A stretch of DNA of 64,000 bases from Giardia muris (taxonomy: Eukaryota; Fornicata; Diplomonadida; Hexamitidae), in NCBI GenBank assembly GCA_006247105.1, contig CM016925.1, positions 1,922,001-1,986,000 on the forward strand, in the 5' to 3' direction. Every line of letters begins with the position of its first letter. The first letter of the stretch is position 1. Both the position numbers and the translations under genes were made by a program. The notes below the pieces were generated by a model. The model searched no databases and was not told the origin of the DNA. It worked only from the letters and a program-made list of their open reading frames with translations. Below, piece by piece: positions 20,517 to 29,907 of this stretch.

Positions 20517-22082
20517 ATGGCTGAGCAACTCAAGGAACTGGCGAACCAGCAATTCAAGGAAGGCAGCTATTACGAGGCGGTCAGGCTCTATACGGAGGCC
20601 CTCGCATTACTTCCGGAGCCGAAGCCCGAGTACCTCACCAATCGAGCAGCAGCTCACTTCCAGCTTGGAGATTTCGTCGCCGCTAAGCAGGACGCCGAGC
20701 GCGCCATCTCGCTCGACTCGACATCTGTGAAAGGCTACTGGCGCCTTGCCGAGTGCGAGCGGGTCATGAACCATTACCAAGACTCTATCACTTTCTACAA
20801 GCAAGCTCTTGAGCACAAACCTGGGAACAGAAAGATCGTCTCTGCCATTCGAGACGTCCAGAACCTTATTCAGCTCAGCAGGCCCAAGACGGGACTTGAT
20901 AGCATGTCATTGTTACGAGCGCTTCACTCTGTTCAACCCACCTTCACAACGACTTCCCGTTCCACCCCTTCTCTTGGGTTTCCTGGTTACCCCTTTATGT
21001 CTCCTTTTGGCTCCGCAGGGAACGCTCCCGAGGAGGTTGACGAAACAGAACGTAAGTCAACTCCCACGCTTCCTGACATCACACCGGATGCTATACCGCT
21101 ATATAAAACCACAGCAGAGGCGTCGACAATATATACGCCAGCCTGGCTTCAGAGCTGCTACGACTATATTATACGAGATGAGAAGACATTCCATTCCGAT
21201 ATCATGAAGGACCTCATCTCACGCGCGGCAGTCCTCCTGAACAGTGAGTCGACGTGCCTCGAGGTCACAGTCGAGAAGGATGAACGTCTTGCGATCGTTG
21301 GGGACATTCATGGCTCTCTTAGAGATATGAGAGCCTTACAAAGCAAGCTCTTCAGCCAAATGGCGGATGAGTCGAAACGGTTGAAGATAATATTCCTAGG
21401 AGACTATGTAGACCGTGGTGCGGCCGGACATAATATTATCACCTTCCTCCTTTGCTTCAAGCTTTGCTATCCCGATCGCGTGTTCCTTATCCGTGGAAAC
21501 CATGAGACGATCTCCATGAACAACTTCTTCGGATATCAAAGCCAGGTCGAGAACTTATATGGGACGAAGTCCGGGATGTTCGGAATCATGTCAAATCTAT
21601 TTGCTGAGCTTCCCCTTTCTTGCCTCGTGAATGGAGAGATATTCTGCACACATGGTGGTGCCCCTGTAGCGGCCGACGTACACCCCTTGGAAATCTCTAA
21701 GCGCTTCCCCACACGTCAGGTTGAGATGAATGAAGATCTAGTCTCTGAACTTCTTTGGTCGGACCCCTCACAAGAGGAGATCAACGAGGTTCCATGTGGC
21801 GCCCCTCTTCATTGTCGTCCATCCCACCGCGGAGTTGGCTTTCTTTACGACCATGTTGCCTTCAAGACCTGGGCAAAGAAGCACAACATCCGAAAGATGT
21901 TCAGAGCACATGAAGCCATCCAACCCATTGGAGTCCGCCGCGACTTTGGAGAGAATGCCTCTTCAGATCATGATCACTACACAGTCTTTAGCTCTTCGCA
22001 ATACATGGGTATGCCGAACGTTGGGTCATTTGTCCTATTCACTCCCGGGCTTAAGGAGCAGGAAGCTATCATGCTCAGCTAA
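20517..22082 (+). CDS. PP5-type serine/threonine phosphatase with TPR domain
   Basis: A 521-residue protein with three TPR repeats at residues 1-110 and a PPP-family catalytic domain from about 210. All metal-binding signatures are present: GDIHG near 262, GDYVDRG near 295, RGNHE near 326, and an HGG motif (THGGAP) further on. TPR followed by PPP catalytic domain is the defining layout of protein phosphatase 5, which is recruited to Hsp90 complexes through the TPR and kept inactive until released. A Pro/Ser/Phe-rich linker of about 60 residues separates the domains. I take the ATG at 20517; the codon just before it is TTG. Confidence 0.9.
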   Translation: MAEQLKELANQQFKEGSYYEAVRLYTEALALLPEPKPEYLTNRAAAHFQLGDFVAAKQDAERAISLDSTSVKGYWRLAECERVMNHYQDSITFYKQALEHKPGNRKIVSAIRDVQNLIQLSRPKTGLDSMSLLRALHSVQPTFTTTSRSTPSLGFPGYPFMSPFGSAGNAPEEVDETERKSTPTLPDITPDAIPLYKTTAEASTIYTPAWLQSCYDYIIRDEKTFHSDIMKDLISRAAVLLNSESTCLEVTVEKDERLAIVGDIHGSLRDMRALQSKLFSQMADESKRLKIIFLGDYVDRGAAGHNIITFLLCFKLCYPDRVFLIRGNHETISMNNFFGYQSQVENLYGTKSGMFGIMSNLFAELPLSCLVNGEIFCTHGGAPVAADVHPLEISKRFPTRQVEMNEDLVSELLWSDPSQEEINEVPCGAPLHCRPSHRGVGFLYDHVAFKTWAKKHNIRKMFRAHEAIQPIGVRRDFGENASSDHDHYTVFSSSQYMGMPNVGSFVLFTPGLKEQEAIMLS

Positions 22083-22094
22083 CGCTCTTTACCA

Positions 22095-22298
22095 CTAGTT
22101 CCCGCCCGTATCCGGGTAAGCATGAGGAACAGCTTTTGTCAATGTCCAGTTGATGGTGACGGCCGCAAGGATGATTAGAAAGCTGGTAAATATTAGATTA
22201 GGTAGCATCCTAATCAACGCCTTATGGCAGCGAAGTCGTGGCGTAGGCTTCTCAACGAGCGGAAGCTCTTCCTTCTGTGAATCATCGTTGCTTGACAT
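22095..22298 (-). CDS. Small single-pass membrane protein
   Basis: A 67-residue protein with a charged N-terminus (DDSQKEE), a basic stretch, one hydrophobic helix of about 20 residues at 34-54 and a short polar tail. The layout is that of a tail-anchored or small ER membrane subunit; I do not recognise the family. Its ATG (22296-22298) lies 12 bp from the ATG of the divergent condensin-like gene, and the intervening TTAAATTTGCGT is probably the shared promoter. Its stop is 12 bp from the stop of the phosphatase gene. Confidence 0.6.
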   Translation of the reverse strand: MSSNDDSQKEELPLVEKPTPRLRCHKALIRMLPNLIFTSFLIILAAVTINWTLTKAVPHAYPDTGGN

Positions 22299-22310
22299 TT
22301 AAATTTGCGT
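22299..22310. promoter_or_regulatory. 12-bp A/T-rich divergent promoter
   Basis: Only TTAAATTTGCGT separates two divergent ATGs. Giardia promoters are known to be short A/T-rich initiators at the start codon, so this tract probably drives both genes (inference). Confidence 0.55.
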
Positions 22311-25300
22311 ATGACCTGCCTGAGTAGTTTTCTTCCATGCGGTCCTTTAGTCAGTATACATGGAACCGAGTTAGAATACAATGGAACGAAGCACCAGGCG
22401 GAAGAGTTCGTTACTGGCGTTCTTTCATCCCTTGCCAATAGTCCCACCTCGTTCTTTCGTGGTGACCATGAGGAGTTCACAGCCCTAGTCTTGAGTCTTG
22501 CAATGCTAAGTGATGAAATCTCAGCATCCATCTTTGAAGCTCTTCAACCACTCTTTCAACTACCTGACGACCCTTTTTCTACGGCTCTAGTGCGAAGTCA
22601 TGCATCTAGAGTGTTTACAGCCCTGTGTACGGCAGCCTCACATTTTGGGGGGCTATCACAGAACGTATTAAGCATATGGGACACTGCTAGTACACTTTTC
22701 ACAGATAAAGCCATCTTCTTGGAGTGCATTGCCAGTCTCATTTCCATTTCGCTCATGGATATATGCCGAGGAGGGTCACGTGTTGCCGATCGAGATGCTC
22801 GCGTCGATGGGGGCGATCTCCTGGCACAGGTTGTTGGGAATGCTGACCGAACCGTTGGAGATCTATCGAAGGTGTCAGATTTGATTGCCACGCAAGTCTA
22901 TGATATCTGCATGCGAGCTCAAACTTCAACACTCAGTTCGAACCGGGAACAATTTATTATCGACGGCTTAGCTCTTCTTCCTATCACACGGTTTAATGAT
23001 ACCTTGCAAGCATTGATTACCCAGGCCTACAGTCTAAACATTGAGTTATCGGAAGTGATTCTCTCCAAGCTTCTCCTTGCCCTTGAACGGCAAGAGTCCA
23101 CATACTTCAATGCTACCACTGAGTCTTTGCTATTAGACTTGGTGACTAGTGAGAGCACCAAGGTGCGATCAGGAGCCTTGACAGCCCTTTCTTTCTCCCC
23201 CTATGTGCAGGCCGAGGCTGCACTCGATCGAATGCATGATGCATGTAATTATGTTCGCATGGCGGCCTGTGATGCACTCGCATCTTCTGCACTCCGCATG
23301 ATATCTGAGGCGGCAATAGTCATAGAAGAAGGGGAAGATGCTGGTCCCGAAGCCCGGAGACGTTCTTCTTCGCAGCAAACTCGGAAGCGGACGGAGCACG
23401 AGATGTACGTGAAAGCCGCACGCCTATTGACGGGTTCATTGCTTGACATAGCCTCATTGGTCCGGAAGTCTGCTTGTAAGGGCCTTATCACCTTACTTCA
23501 CCATAATCCCTGGGGTCCTAGCATGAATAGTAACGATCTACACATTGTATATCAACTAGTATGTCAGAAGAATGATAGACGCGTATCCCTTACTCTTCAA
23601 GAACCCATTGACCTCTTTTCTAGTCTGACTGACTTCTCATCTGATGCTAAGGAATTGAATGTTGTCAAGACGGCTCTTCACTTTTCACGAGTCTATGAGG
23701 AAGCGCTTGCCCAGATCCGGACTCTTCTTGTCTCTACGCAAGTTTCTGATGTTCAATGTTTCACACTTATTGAAACGTGCATGGAGTTCCGTGTTCGCGG
23801 ATCATTAGAGTCTTTTTGTGACGTCATTGCCATTGCCGCATCAATTCAAGCCTCCGCCGACGCTATGGAGTCTGGAGCATTACAATGCATTATGAATGTC
23901 GTTGGAGGTGGGGTTCCTATTTTCGAGAGTAAGGAACCATCTTCGGAGTCTACCACTGATGGTGTCAATCGATTTGTCAACCGTTTACTTGCTATATATC
24001 AATACATAAGTGACGAGTATGGAGAAACAGCATCTGAGCGCCAGAAACAGTTCGATACTGCTCTTTCAAGGGCGCTGGCTGCTCTTCCGCACGAGCCTTC
24101 CAGAAACCATTCACCTTTTCTTCTGGCTTTGGTTTCTACTAAACAGTCAGAAGTTTGTGCAGCAATCGTCGAGAAATTATTTACGGGAATCACATCTTCT
24201 GACTTCATCGTCGCTTCAACCTCCGCTCGCATCCTGTCTGTACTGGCTCAGGCGATTCCCACTTTCTTGTTTATTGATACTCAGCTTCTTATCCGAGTGA
24301 CAACGCTCTTGGTTTCTGCACTCATTAGTGCTAACAATATGTCCTTGATCACGTGCCTTGCGGACCTTCTTTTACACTTGCTGTCACGAGCCTTTAATGG
24401 CTCGGTGGCCAATCCCGTTCTGATTCCCATTCAGGAGGTATCCCCTAGTCTTAAAGATCCATTCCTTCATCTGCTCAATACGACACAGTCGTTCGTGCAT
24501 GCCAATCCATATGTTAGCCACCCTACACTCGTACATATTTTGATGCTGGGTGGAAAGGTCTTTATTGATCGAACAGCTGGACAATTTCTCACTACAAATG
24601 AGGTGAAGCATATCATGGGCTACCTCAGTCTCTATGCTGATGTCTCTGGATTTCTCTATAACGAGAACGCTCAGCGTATGGCTGCTTCGATGTCGGTCAC
24701 TTTATCCCAGCAAGATCATTCAACTGAGACCATCTTCTCCGAGTTCCCAGAGGTTTTCGTGGCCGCAGATATGTGTTTGAAGATCTGTGACGAACTACTT
24801 CGGGATGTCCGACATTCTATCAACGCTTCTCAACAAACTTCTGATAACATCATTCAGAGTGCAGAGCTGTTCATCCTATTATCGTGTCTTGGAAAATTTT
24901 GTGCGACCCTTCCACTCAACTTTAAGGTATCAGAACCGGATACCGGTACGAAGAAATACTTTGTTGAGGTCTGCCTCCTTATCTTTATCACTGTTATGAA
25001 ACTCCCACGAGATGTATCCGATAGGAAGCAGCCTATTCAGCTGACTGCCTACCGAGCTCTAGTCTCCTGTGTTATCACAAACGCGTCTGTATTTACGACG
25101 AAATTCGCTCTCGAGCAAATATTTTATCCTCTGGGATTGGCAGATTGGCCCGAGTTCCGAATGATCTGCCTTACACACATAATACAGCTCATTTCCGCGG
25201 ACTTCCTTAGGCCCGATCAGCAAATCCTTCGAGCAATGCGACTCCTTGGCGATGATGACTCGTCGCTCGCAGTTCTAGCAACCCATCTGTTTGTTGTTAT

Positions 25301-25748
25301 CAATCAGAAGCAGCCAAATCCGCTTAAAAGTCACCTGGCAGAACTCTTCTCCGCACTCATCTCGGAGCTTGATACAATCACCTTCGAAGAATTTGAAACA
25401 ATGCAACGCTTCCTTGTGGATACCCTCGTTGATCCTCCTCTAGCAGTCACGCTTGTTCGAGCACTTATTCAACTCGCAGAGAAGTATGTCCGGAATGAAA
25501 CGGTTCTGAAGCGCGTCCTTCACGTCATCACATATATCCACACCCGAGTAATGCATAAAGCGACTCATGAGCATGTGGAAGCATTTTCGGCAGCTGTCGG
25601 GAAGTTCATGGCATGGGTTGGCGAAAATCCTGGAACACAGCACCTCACTCAAGCACCATCTCTCCAGAACATTATTGGAGAATCCTACATAGGTGAATCT
25701 CGACGGACCACAAACCGACTCTTTGACCTTAGTGGACTGGACGAATGA
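22311..25748 (+). CDS. Condensin subunit CAP-D2/Cnd1-like HEAT-repeat protein
   Basis: A 1145-residue, almost fully alpha-helical protein with HEAT-type repeats. Two stretches fit the condensin subunit 1 family: VRKSACKGLITLLHHNPW near residue 390, matching the VRKxA...NPF motif, and a C-terminal block (about 940-1010) with LTHIIQL, then RLLGDDDSSLAVLATHLF, then INQKQPNPLKSHL, which follows the D2/D3 pattern of a helix, DDD, an F, and K..NP before the last helix pair. HDACNYVRMAACDAL near 310 is another HEAT helix typical of the family. CAP-D2 holds DNA in the condensin ring during mitotic chromosome compaction. The D3-type subunit is the main alternative. The ATG at 22311 is used because the codons upstream are not ATG. 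Confidence 0.65.
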   Translation: MTCLSSFLPCGPLVSIHGTELEYNGTKHQAEEFVTGVLSSLANSPTSFFRGDHEEFTALVLSLAMLSDEISASIFEALQPLFQLPDDPFSTALVRSHASRVFTALCTAASHFGGLSQNVLSIWDTASTLFTDKAIFLECIASLISISLMDICRGGSRVADRDARVDGGDLLAQVVGNADRTVGDLSKVSDLIATQVYDICMRAQTSTLSSNREQFIIDGLALLPITRFNDTLQALITQAYSLNIELSEVILSKLLLALERQESTYFNATTESLLLDLVTSESTKVRSGALTALSFSPYVQAEAALDRMHDACNYVRMAACDALASSALRMISEAAIVIEEGEDAGPEARRRSSSQQTRKRTEHEMYVKAARLLTGSLLDIASLVRKSACKGLITLLHHNPWGPSMNSNDLHIVYQLVCQKNDRRVSLTLQEPIDLFSSLTDFSSDAKELNVVKTALHFSRVYEEALAQIRTLLVSTQVSDVQCFTLIETCMEFRVRGSLESFCDVIAIAASIQASADAMESGALQCIMNVVGGGVPIFESKEPSSESTTDGVNRFVNRLLAIYQYISDEYGETASERQKQFDTALSRALAALPHEPSRNHSPFLLALVSTKQSEVCAAIVEKLFTGITSSDFIVASTSARILSVLAQAIPTFLFIDTQLLIRVTTLLVSALISANNMSLITCLADLLLHLLSRAFNGSVANPVLIPIQEVSPSLKDPFLHLLNTTQSFVHANPYVSHPTLVHILMLGGKVFIDRTAGQFLTTNEVKHIMGYLSLYADVSGFLYNENAQRMAASMSVTLSQQDHSTETIFSEFPEVFVAADMCLKICDELLRDVRHSINASQQTSDNIIQSAELFILLSCLGKFCATLPLNFKVSEPDTGTKKYFVEVCLLIFITVMKLPRDVSDRKQPIQLTAYRALVSCVITNASVFTTKFALEQIFYPLGLADWPEFRMICLTHIIQLISADFLRPDQQILRAMRLLGDDDSSLAVLATHLFVVINQKQPNPLKSHLAELFSALISELDTITFEEFETMQRFLVDTLVDPPLAVTLVRALIQLAEKYVRNETVLKRVLHVITYIHTRVMHKATHEHVEAFSAAVGKFMAWVGENPGTQHLTQAPSLQNIIGESYIGESRRTTNRLFDLSGLDE

Positions 25749-25749
25749 A

Positions 25750-27693
25750 TTAGTGGCGATGTTTTCCCACGGGGGCCGAGAAGAGGTCGTGGATGGCGCG
25801 ACGTGCCTGGCTTCTGTTCCGTGATGCTCGAAGCCATGCTCGAGGATCACGAGAGAAGAGTTTGAGGTTCATATCTCGACAGAGGTCTCGTCCGAAGCGT
25901 GATACTGATGCTGTGGACGTATTGATCTCTCCAGCAAGGACCGTCCGGGCGTCGGCAACGATATCTTCTGGGACGCCATCTGCAGGTCCGAGGAGGGCCT
26001 CGTGGAGCGCCCGGAGAAGCGTGCAACCGAGCTTGTTCGAGGCAAGGTCTGATATCGCTGGTCGAAGTGTCATCAGGAGTCGGATCTTCAACTCGAGTCC
26101 TACAGCCTCAGAATGGACGAATGCCTCAAGGACTGCACAGCCTGCAGGGTGCTCTATGAGGCAATGGAGATCCTTTGCCGTGGGAAACGAATCCAAGAGG
26201 GATGTTGCTGCAAGTTCAGAGAGGTCGCGACTTGGAAGTGCGAACCATGCGATGAGGATCTGCTTCCCTGTCTGCCAGACGCCCATCTTTGTCGGCCCCG
26301 TGCCCTGTCGCCGCACAAAGCGAGTCCCGAAGAAGGCCTCTTGCTCGAGCTCTGTCCGACGTGCATGCTCCTCCCGACGTGCGTCGAGAAGCTCCCGTGG
26401 GATAGGCTCGCCTTCGGGAACGACCGTCTGAAGGGCCGTGAAGCGGTGTCGCGGATTGCTTGTGAACGAGAAGGATAGCTCGAACGGGCCCACGAGTGGC
26501 TGTCCCGGAAGGAGGAGGGCCCGGGCGAAGCGGTCCCCGGCCCCGGTGAGGCGGATAAGTTCAAGGAGGAAGTTCCGAAGCTCCGAGACAGCAGAGCCGG
26601 CCACACGGAGGACGGAGGGGATGAAACGGGAGTTGTCGAGCTCGAGAAGCAGTTGGCACTCCGCCGTGTAGCACACAAGAAGGCGCTGGATGACAGCAGG
26701 ACTTGACGCATGCTCGATGGCAGTCGCGATTGCGTGCGATGAGGCAGGGATCTCAGCCGTCGAGGAGAGGGAGCAGGAACCTCCCAGAACTGTCGCCTCA
26801 AGAAGCCTGTCTGCTGCCTGGCCCGCGAAGCTCGGATCGCAGCGAGCCGTCGCCTTGAGAAGCTCCTCGAAGGCGAAAGATATCTCGGACACAGTGAGGA
26901 CGGCCTCGACGGCTGAAGAGTCCAAGTCGTCGGTGTCGACCTGCAGCCCAAGAAGCCGTCGAAGAAGAACCGAGGGAGTGCACTCTGCAGGAAGGGACAG
27001 CTCGTCCCAGCACGTCGCGGCTGCCCGGGCGTACTCTTGAACGAGTACAGAGAGTTCGGTGCTCCGACATACTCCCAGGATGTCAGCTCCCCGGAACCAT
27101 GCAGCGTGCACCCCGATAAGAAGCCGCCCAAGGTACGGACCTGCAGTGTGGTGGAACGGGTCTCGCGGTCCGTAGAGGACGCAGAGCGCATCCTCGGATG
27201 CATGCTTCCGCCGGCCACGTCGATCGTCCTCTGGTGGAATGCCCGCCTCGACCCGAAGAAGTGTCCGGAGGGTGTATGACGCGAACGAGTCAGCAAAGCC
27301 CTCGAGCTCTGGAAGGACGCTGCCCTCGACGAGGCTCCTATAGAGCGCCCCGAGTCCTGTGGGGTCAGTCTCCATCGGAGCTGACCGGGAAGCTCTGGAG
27401 GCAAGGGCCACGCACGTCTGGCAGACATGGCTTCCGTTCCGCGTCCGTGCAACGGCAAGGAACGACGGGAGGAGCTCGGCAAGGATGGTAGCCACCTGTC
27501 CGGGTGTCGCGAGTTGGAGTGCCTCCTCGAGCATCCGGGCTCCGTACGTGTCTCGGGCGAGGTCAAGAACACAGCCCCGGGCTGTCGTTAGAACTGCCAC
27601 AGCCGCCTCATGCCGCTCCTCGTCGCTCGCCCGTGGGTTGCAGAGGTAGCGGTCAGCCCGACGGAGCGCCTCGTATGCATCTTCGGTCACCAT
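25750..27693 (-). CDS. Nop9-like Pumilio-repeat nucleolar protein
   Basis: A 647-residue helical protein. The N-terminal half shows paired motifs of the Nop9 kind: ARTRNGSHVCQTCV and, further on, FADSFASYTLRTLLR, which match the H..GSHV and H..ASHVLRTLL helices of Pumilio-like repeats that contact RNA. A later repeat reads IEHPAGCAVLEAFV and another ASNKLGCTLLRAL. Nop9 binds pre-18S rRNA and is needed for small-subunit processing. The C-terminus is basic. The ATG at 27691-27693 follows CTTATTT; the frame is open for 134 codons upstream but reads as low-complexity sequence. Stop codons of this gene and the condensin-like gene are one base apart. The gene is much more GC-rich than its left neighbour. 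Confidence 0.6.
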   Translation of the reverse strand: MVTEDAYEALRRADRYLCNPRASDEERHEAAVAVLTTARGCVLDLARDTYGARMLEEALQLATPGQVATILAELLPSFLAVARTRNGSHVCQTCVALASRASRSAPMETDPTGLGALYRSLVEGSVLPELEGFADSFASYTLRTLLRVEAGIPPEDDRRGRRKHASEDALCVLYGPRDPFHHTAGPYLGRLLIGVHAAWFRGADILGVCRSTELSVLVQEYARAAATCWDELSLPAECTPSVLLRRLLGLQVDTDDLDSSAVEAVLTVSEISFAFEELLKATARCDPSFAGQAADRLLEATVLGGSCSLSSTAEIPASSHAIATAIEHASSPAVIQRLLVCYTAECQLLLELDNSRFIPSVLRVAGSAVSELRNFLLELIRLTGAGDRFARALLLPGQPLVGPFELSFSFTSNPRHRFTALQTVVPEGEPIPRELLDARREEHARRTELEQEAFFGTRFVRRQGTGPTKMGVWQTGKQILIAWFALPSRDLSELAATSLLDSFPTAKDLHCLIEHPAGCAVLEAFVHSEAVGLELKIRLLMTLRPAISDLASNKLGCTLLRALHEALLGPADGVPEDIVADARTVLAGEINTSTASVSRFGRDLCRDMNLKLFSRDPRAWLRASRNRSQARRAIHDLFSAPVGKHRH

Positions 27694-27760
27694 AAATAAG
27701 ATTCGTCCGACGCGACTCCTCAAGGGCGTCTCAAGCGCCGTTCTGCTCGTGCACATCGTC

Positions 27761-29347
27761 ATGACCGGTGCACTTTTGTCTGTCTTCGTCGCCCTCGGAG
27801 CCGACTTTGATGCGACGCTCGCTTTTCGATTCCAGGTTCCTCTGCACCAGCTTGGACACGTCTTCCTGGGGGTTCTTTTCTCCCTTGCCGCTCTATTTGG
27901 TTGCACCTTCTCCCGTGCCATTGCCAAGCGAGGAATAATCCTCCACGTGGCAGTCCTCAGCGTAATGGTCCTTGTCGATGTCATCATCGCCGTCTTCATT
28001 GCGCTCGGTATAGTGGAGCAACATCCAGTTGTCAGGCAGGATATCGCCGCTGTCGTGACGTTCGAGACTGCGGGGTTTCTGGCCTGCCTCCCCACAGCAC
28101 TCGGTCTTGTCTGGCTCTATCATCGCTACTATTACCCCCCAGACTTCCGGGCCTACGCCCTCCGGCGTCGGAAGGAGAGGAGGCGTGCTTGTCGTGCGTG
28201 GCTCTACGTCCGTTACTACACCTGGGTTCCGGGAGTCGTCCTCCTCGTCATCGGCCTGAGTCTTGCACTTCCAGTCGTGGTCCGCCTCCTTCATGCTGCA
28301 GACCGGGCGAATCCGAAGGACTTCCCCCTGCCCGTCGCGTGGGGTGGGGCAACGGTTCTCGCCCCGCCCGGGTCTCCACTTGCATTCCAGCTCCACGCCT
28401 TCTTCGATCTCTCGACTGTAACAGTCAATGCATATCTCTCTGCCGACGAGATTCTCATCAGTACGAATGCCCCAGACATTGGGAACGTCCTCTCAGATCC
28501 GCTACCTCCGGAGATGCCACGTCCTCGTCTAGATCTCCCTTCCACAGACGTCCTTCAGTTCTCCGGGGATGTCCTCACAACACTGAACATTGGACGCCGC
28601 TATCGCACCCTGGACCCGTACAATAGGATCGAGCCCTTCCTGGCACAGATCAAGCTCGTCCTACCCGATGAACCAACGATCAACTACGATGAGCAACTCC
28701 AGAACACGGCCCTCGTCGACCTCCGTTCTCTTCTGTCTCAAAGTCTTGCAGACGATCAGCATGTCCTCGTCCACCTCCCAGACCGCCCAGGGGTTGATGT
28801 TCGAGACCGTCCATATGCCGTTGCAGCCGCTGATGCATTCCAGAGCGTCGCCATCCAGCTCGGACTCAGCACCTTTGGGCATCAGTGCCAGATCCGGGTC
28901 CTTGTCACAGATCGCGCCATGTACGACGCCCTCTCCCAGACTTCGGGGTCCCATTGCCTTGTTCTTCCCCTTGTGGCACTCGAGGAGTCCTGGCCAGCCC
29001 CTACCAGCCTCCCCACCTTCGTGGGGGTTTACTACCGGACGGCAGACCTCCTCCGGCACAGACTCCCCACGGACGTCCCCACATACTATCACAGCTCGTC
29101 CGCCCCGCTGCTTCTCGGGCTCTCATGTATCCTCGCTCCCGACTACCTCATCACGCCCATAATGCTCGTCCTCGAGGACTACGAGAGGATTTGCACCCGG
29201 ACGGCCAGTGCCGCTCGATATACGGCCTTCCTGCACCTTCTAGGGATTGGGCTCCTCGCAGTGGGCGTCGGGTTGGCGGGGTATCGAGAACGGAAGCTTG
29301 TTCGGCACGATGAGGTCGCACTCCGGCTCGGGAGTGAAGAAAGATGA
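27761..29347 (+). CDS. Multi-pass membrane protein, unknown function
   Basis: About 528 residues from the first ATG in frame at 27761. Four or five hydrophobic helices occupy the N-terminal 170 residues, separated by a basic loop (RRRKERRRACRAW), then a soluble region of about 300 residues rich in Pro, Leu and Asp, then a last helix near 490-510 and a polar tail. The hydrophobic stretch seems to begin before the ATG, since the upstream codons also encode an apolar run, so a non-ATG start or an unrecognised 5' exon is possible. No family recognised. The stop overlaps the ATG of the next gene by four bases (ATGA). Confidence 0.6.
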   Translation: MTGALLSVFVALGADFDATLAFRFQVPLHQLGHVFLGVLFSLAALFGCTFSRAIAKRGIILHVAVLSVMVLVDVIIAVFIALGIVEQHPVVRQDIAAVVTFETAGFLACLPTALGLVWLYHRYYYPPDFRAYALRRRKERRRACRAWLYVRYYTWVPGVVLLVIGLSLALPVVVRLLHAADRANPKDFPLPVAWGGATVLAPPGSPLAFQLHAFFDLSTVTVNAYLSADEILISTNAPDIGNVLSDPLPPEMPRPRLDLPSTDVLQFSGDVLTTLNIGRRYRTLDPYNRIEPFLAQIKLVLPDEPTINYDEQLQNTALVDLRSLLSQSLADDQHVLVHLPDRPGVDVRDRPYAVAAADAFQSVAIQLGLSTFGHQCQIRVLVTDRAMYDALSQTSGSHCLVLPLVALEESWPAPTSLPTFVGVYYRTADLLRHRLPTDVPTYYHSSSAPLLLGLSCILAPDYLITPIMLVLEDYERICTRTASAARYTAFLHLLGIGLLAVGVGLAGYRERKLVRHDEVALRLGSEER

Positions 29348-29907
29348 TTCTCGCCCTCGATGGGTTTGCACTCGACGGGAGTCCCTGTGCTGTCCTGACG
29401 TCTCGGGCATCGGCCACAAGCATCATACTCTCTCGCCTGGGGCCAGAACGGCTCATCGTCTATCGTCATGGGTCTGCGATCCCCCACGAGCTTACGACGA
29501 ACAAGGAGACAGGACTCCTCTGCGGGACACTTGATGGAGAGCTGCATGAGCTCCGAGCGCTCCGGGCAATGGGTGCGCACTCACTCCACGGAATTCTCGT
29601 CCTGGCCGTTCCTCCCGATGTTCGACTCCAGATCGTCGGACGGAAGACGGTCCTTGGGCCCGAGCTGACCCCTCTGACGGTCGAGCTCGATCCTCGAGGT
29701 GTGAGTCCCGAGGTTAAGCTCCTGACGATGAGGTTCCTCGTTGCCCTCCAGCCCCAAGACGACGACCGGGCCACTGTCACTGCCATCTACTACGTCTCCC
29801 CCGCGACAGCTCTTGACCCTAGCACCTTCGAGCATCAAGCACGGCTCTTCGTCGCGCACCTCTGCACAGCGGGACATGCGTGCCTCGTAATGGACCCGTG
29901 CCTGTAA
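29344..29907 (+). CDS. Unrecognised 187-residue protein
   Basis: An alpha/beta-looking protein beginning MILALDGFAL, with alternating apolar strands and no membrane segment. Its ATG overlaps the stop of the preceding gene (ATGA), which suggests a pair of closely packed transcription units. The codon use is GC-rich with C or G in third positions, as in its neighbours. Its last 327 bases are antisense to the end of the minus-strand gene at 29581-30411, so one of the two 3' ends may be shorter than the open frame. No function can be assigned. Confidence 0.5.
   Translation: MILALDGFALDGSPCAVLTSRASATSIILSRLGPERLIVYRHGSAIPHELTTNKETGLLCGTLDGELHELRALRAMGAHSLHGILVLAVPPDVRLQIVGRKTVLGPELTPLTVELDPRGVSPEVKLLTMRFLVALQPQDDDRATVTAIYYVSPATALDPSTFEHQARLFVAHLCTAGHACLVMDPCL

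Noticed and set aside
27749..27760. Start at GTG for the membrane protein at 27761-29347
   Set aside because: GTG is not a usual eukaryotic start; the first ATG in frame is 27761, although the hydrophobic run does begin earlier.
25750..28095. 781-codon extended frame for the Nop9-like gene
   Set aside because: The first 134 codons are Thr/Arg-rich low-complexity sequence antisense to the membrane-protein gene; the ATG at 27691-27693 has a proper A/T-rich leader.
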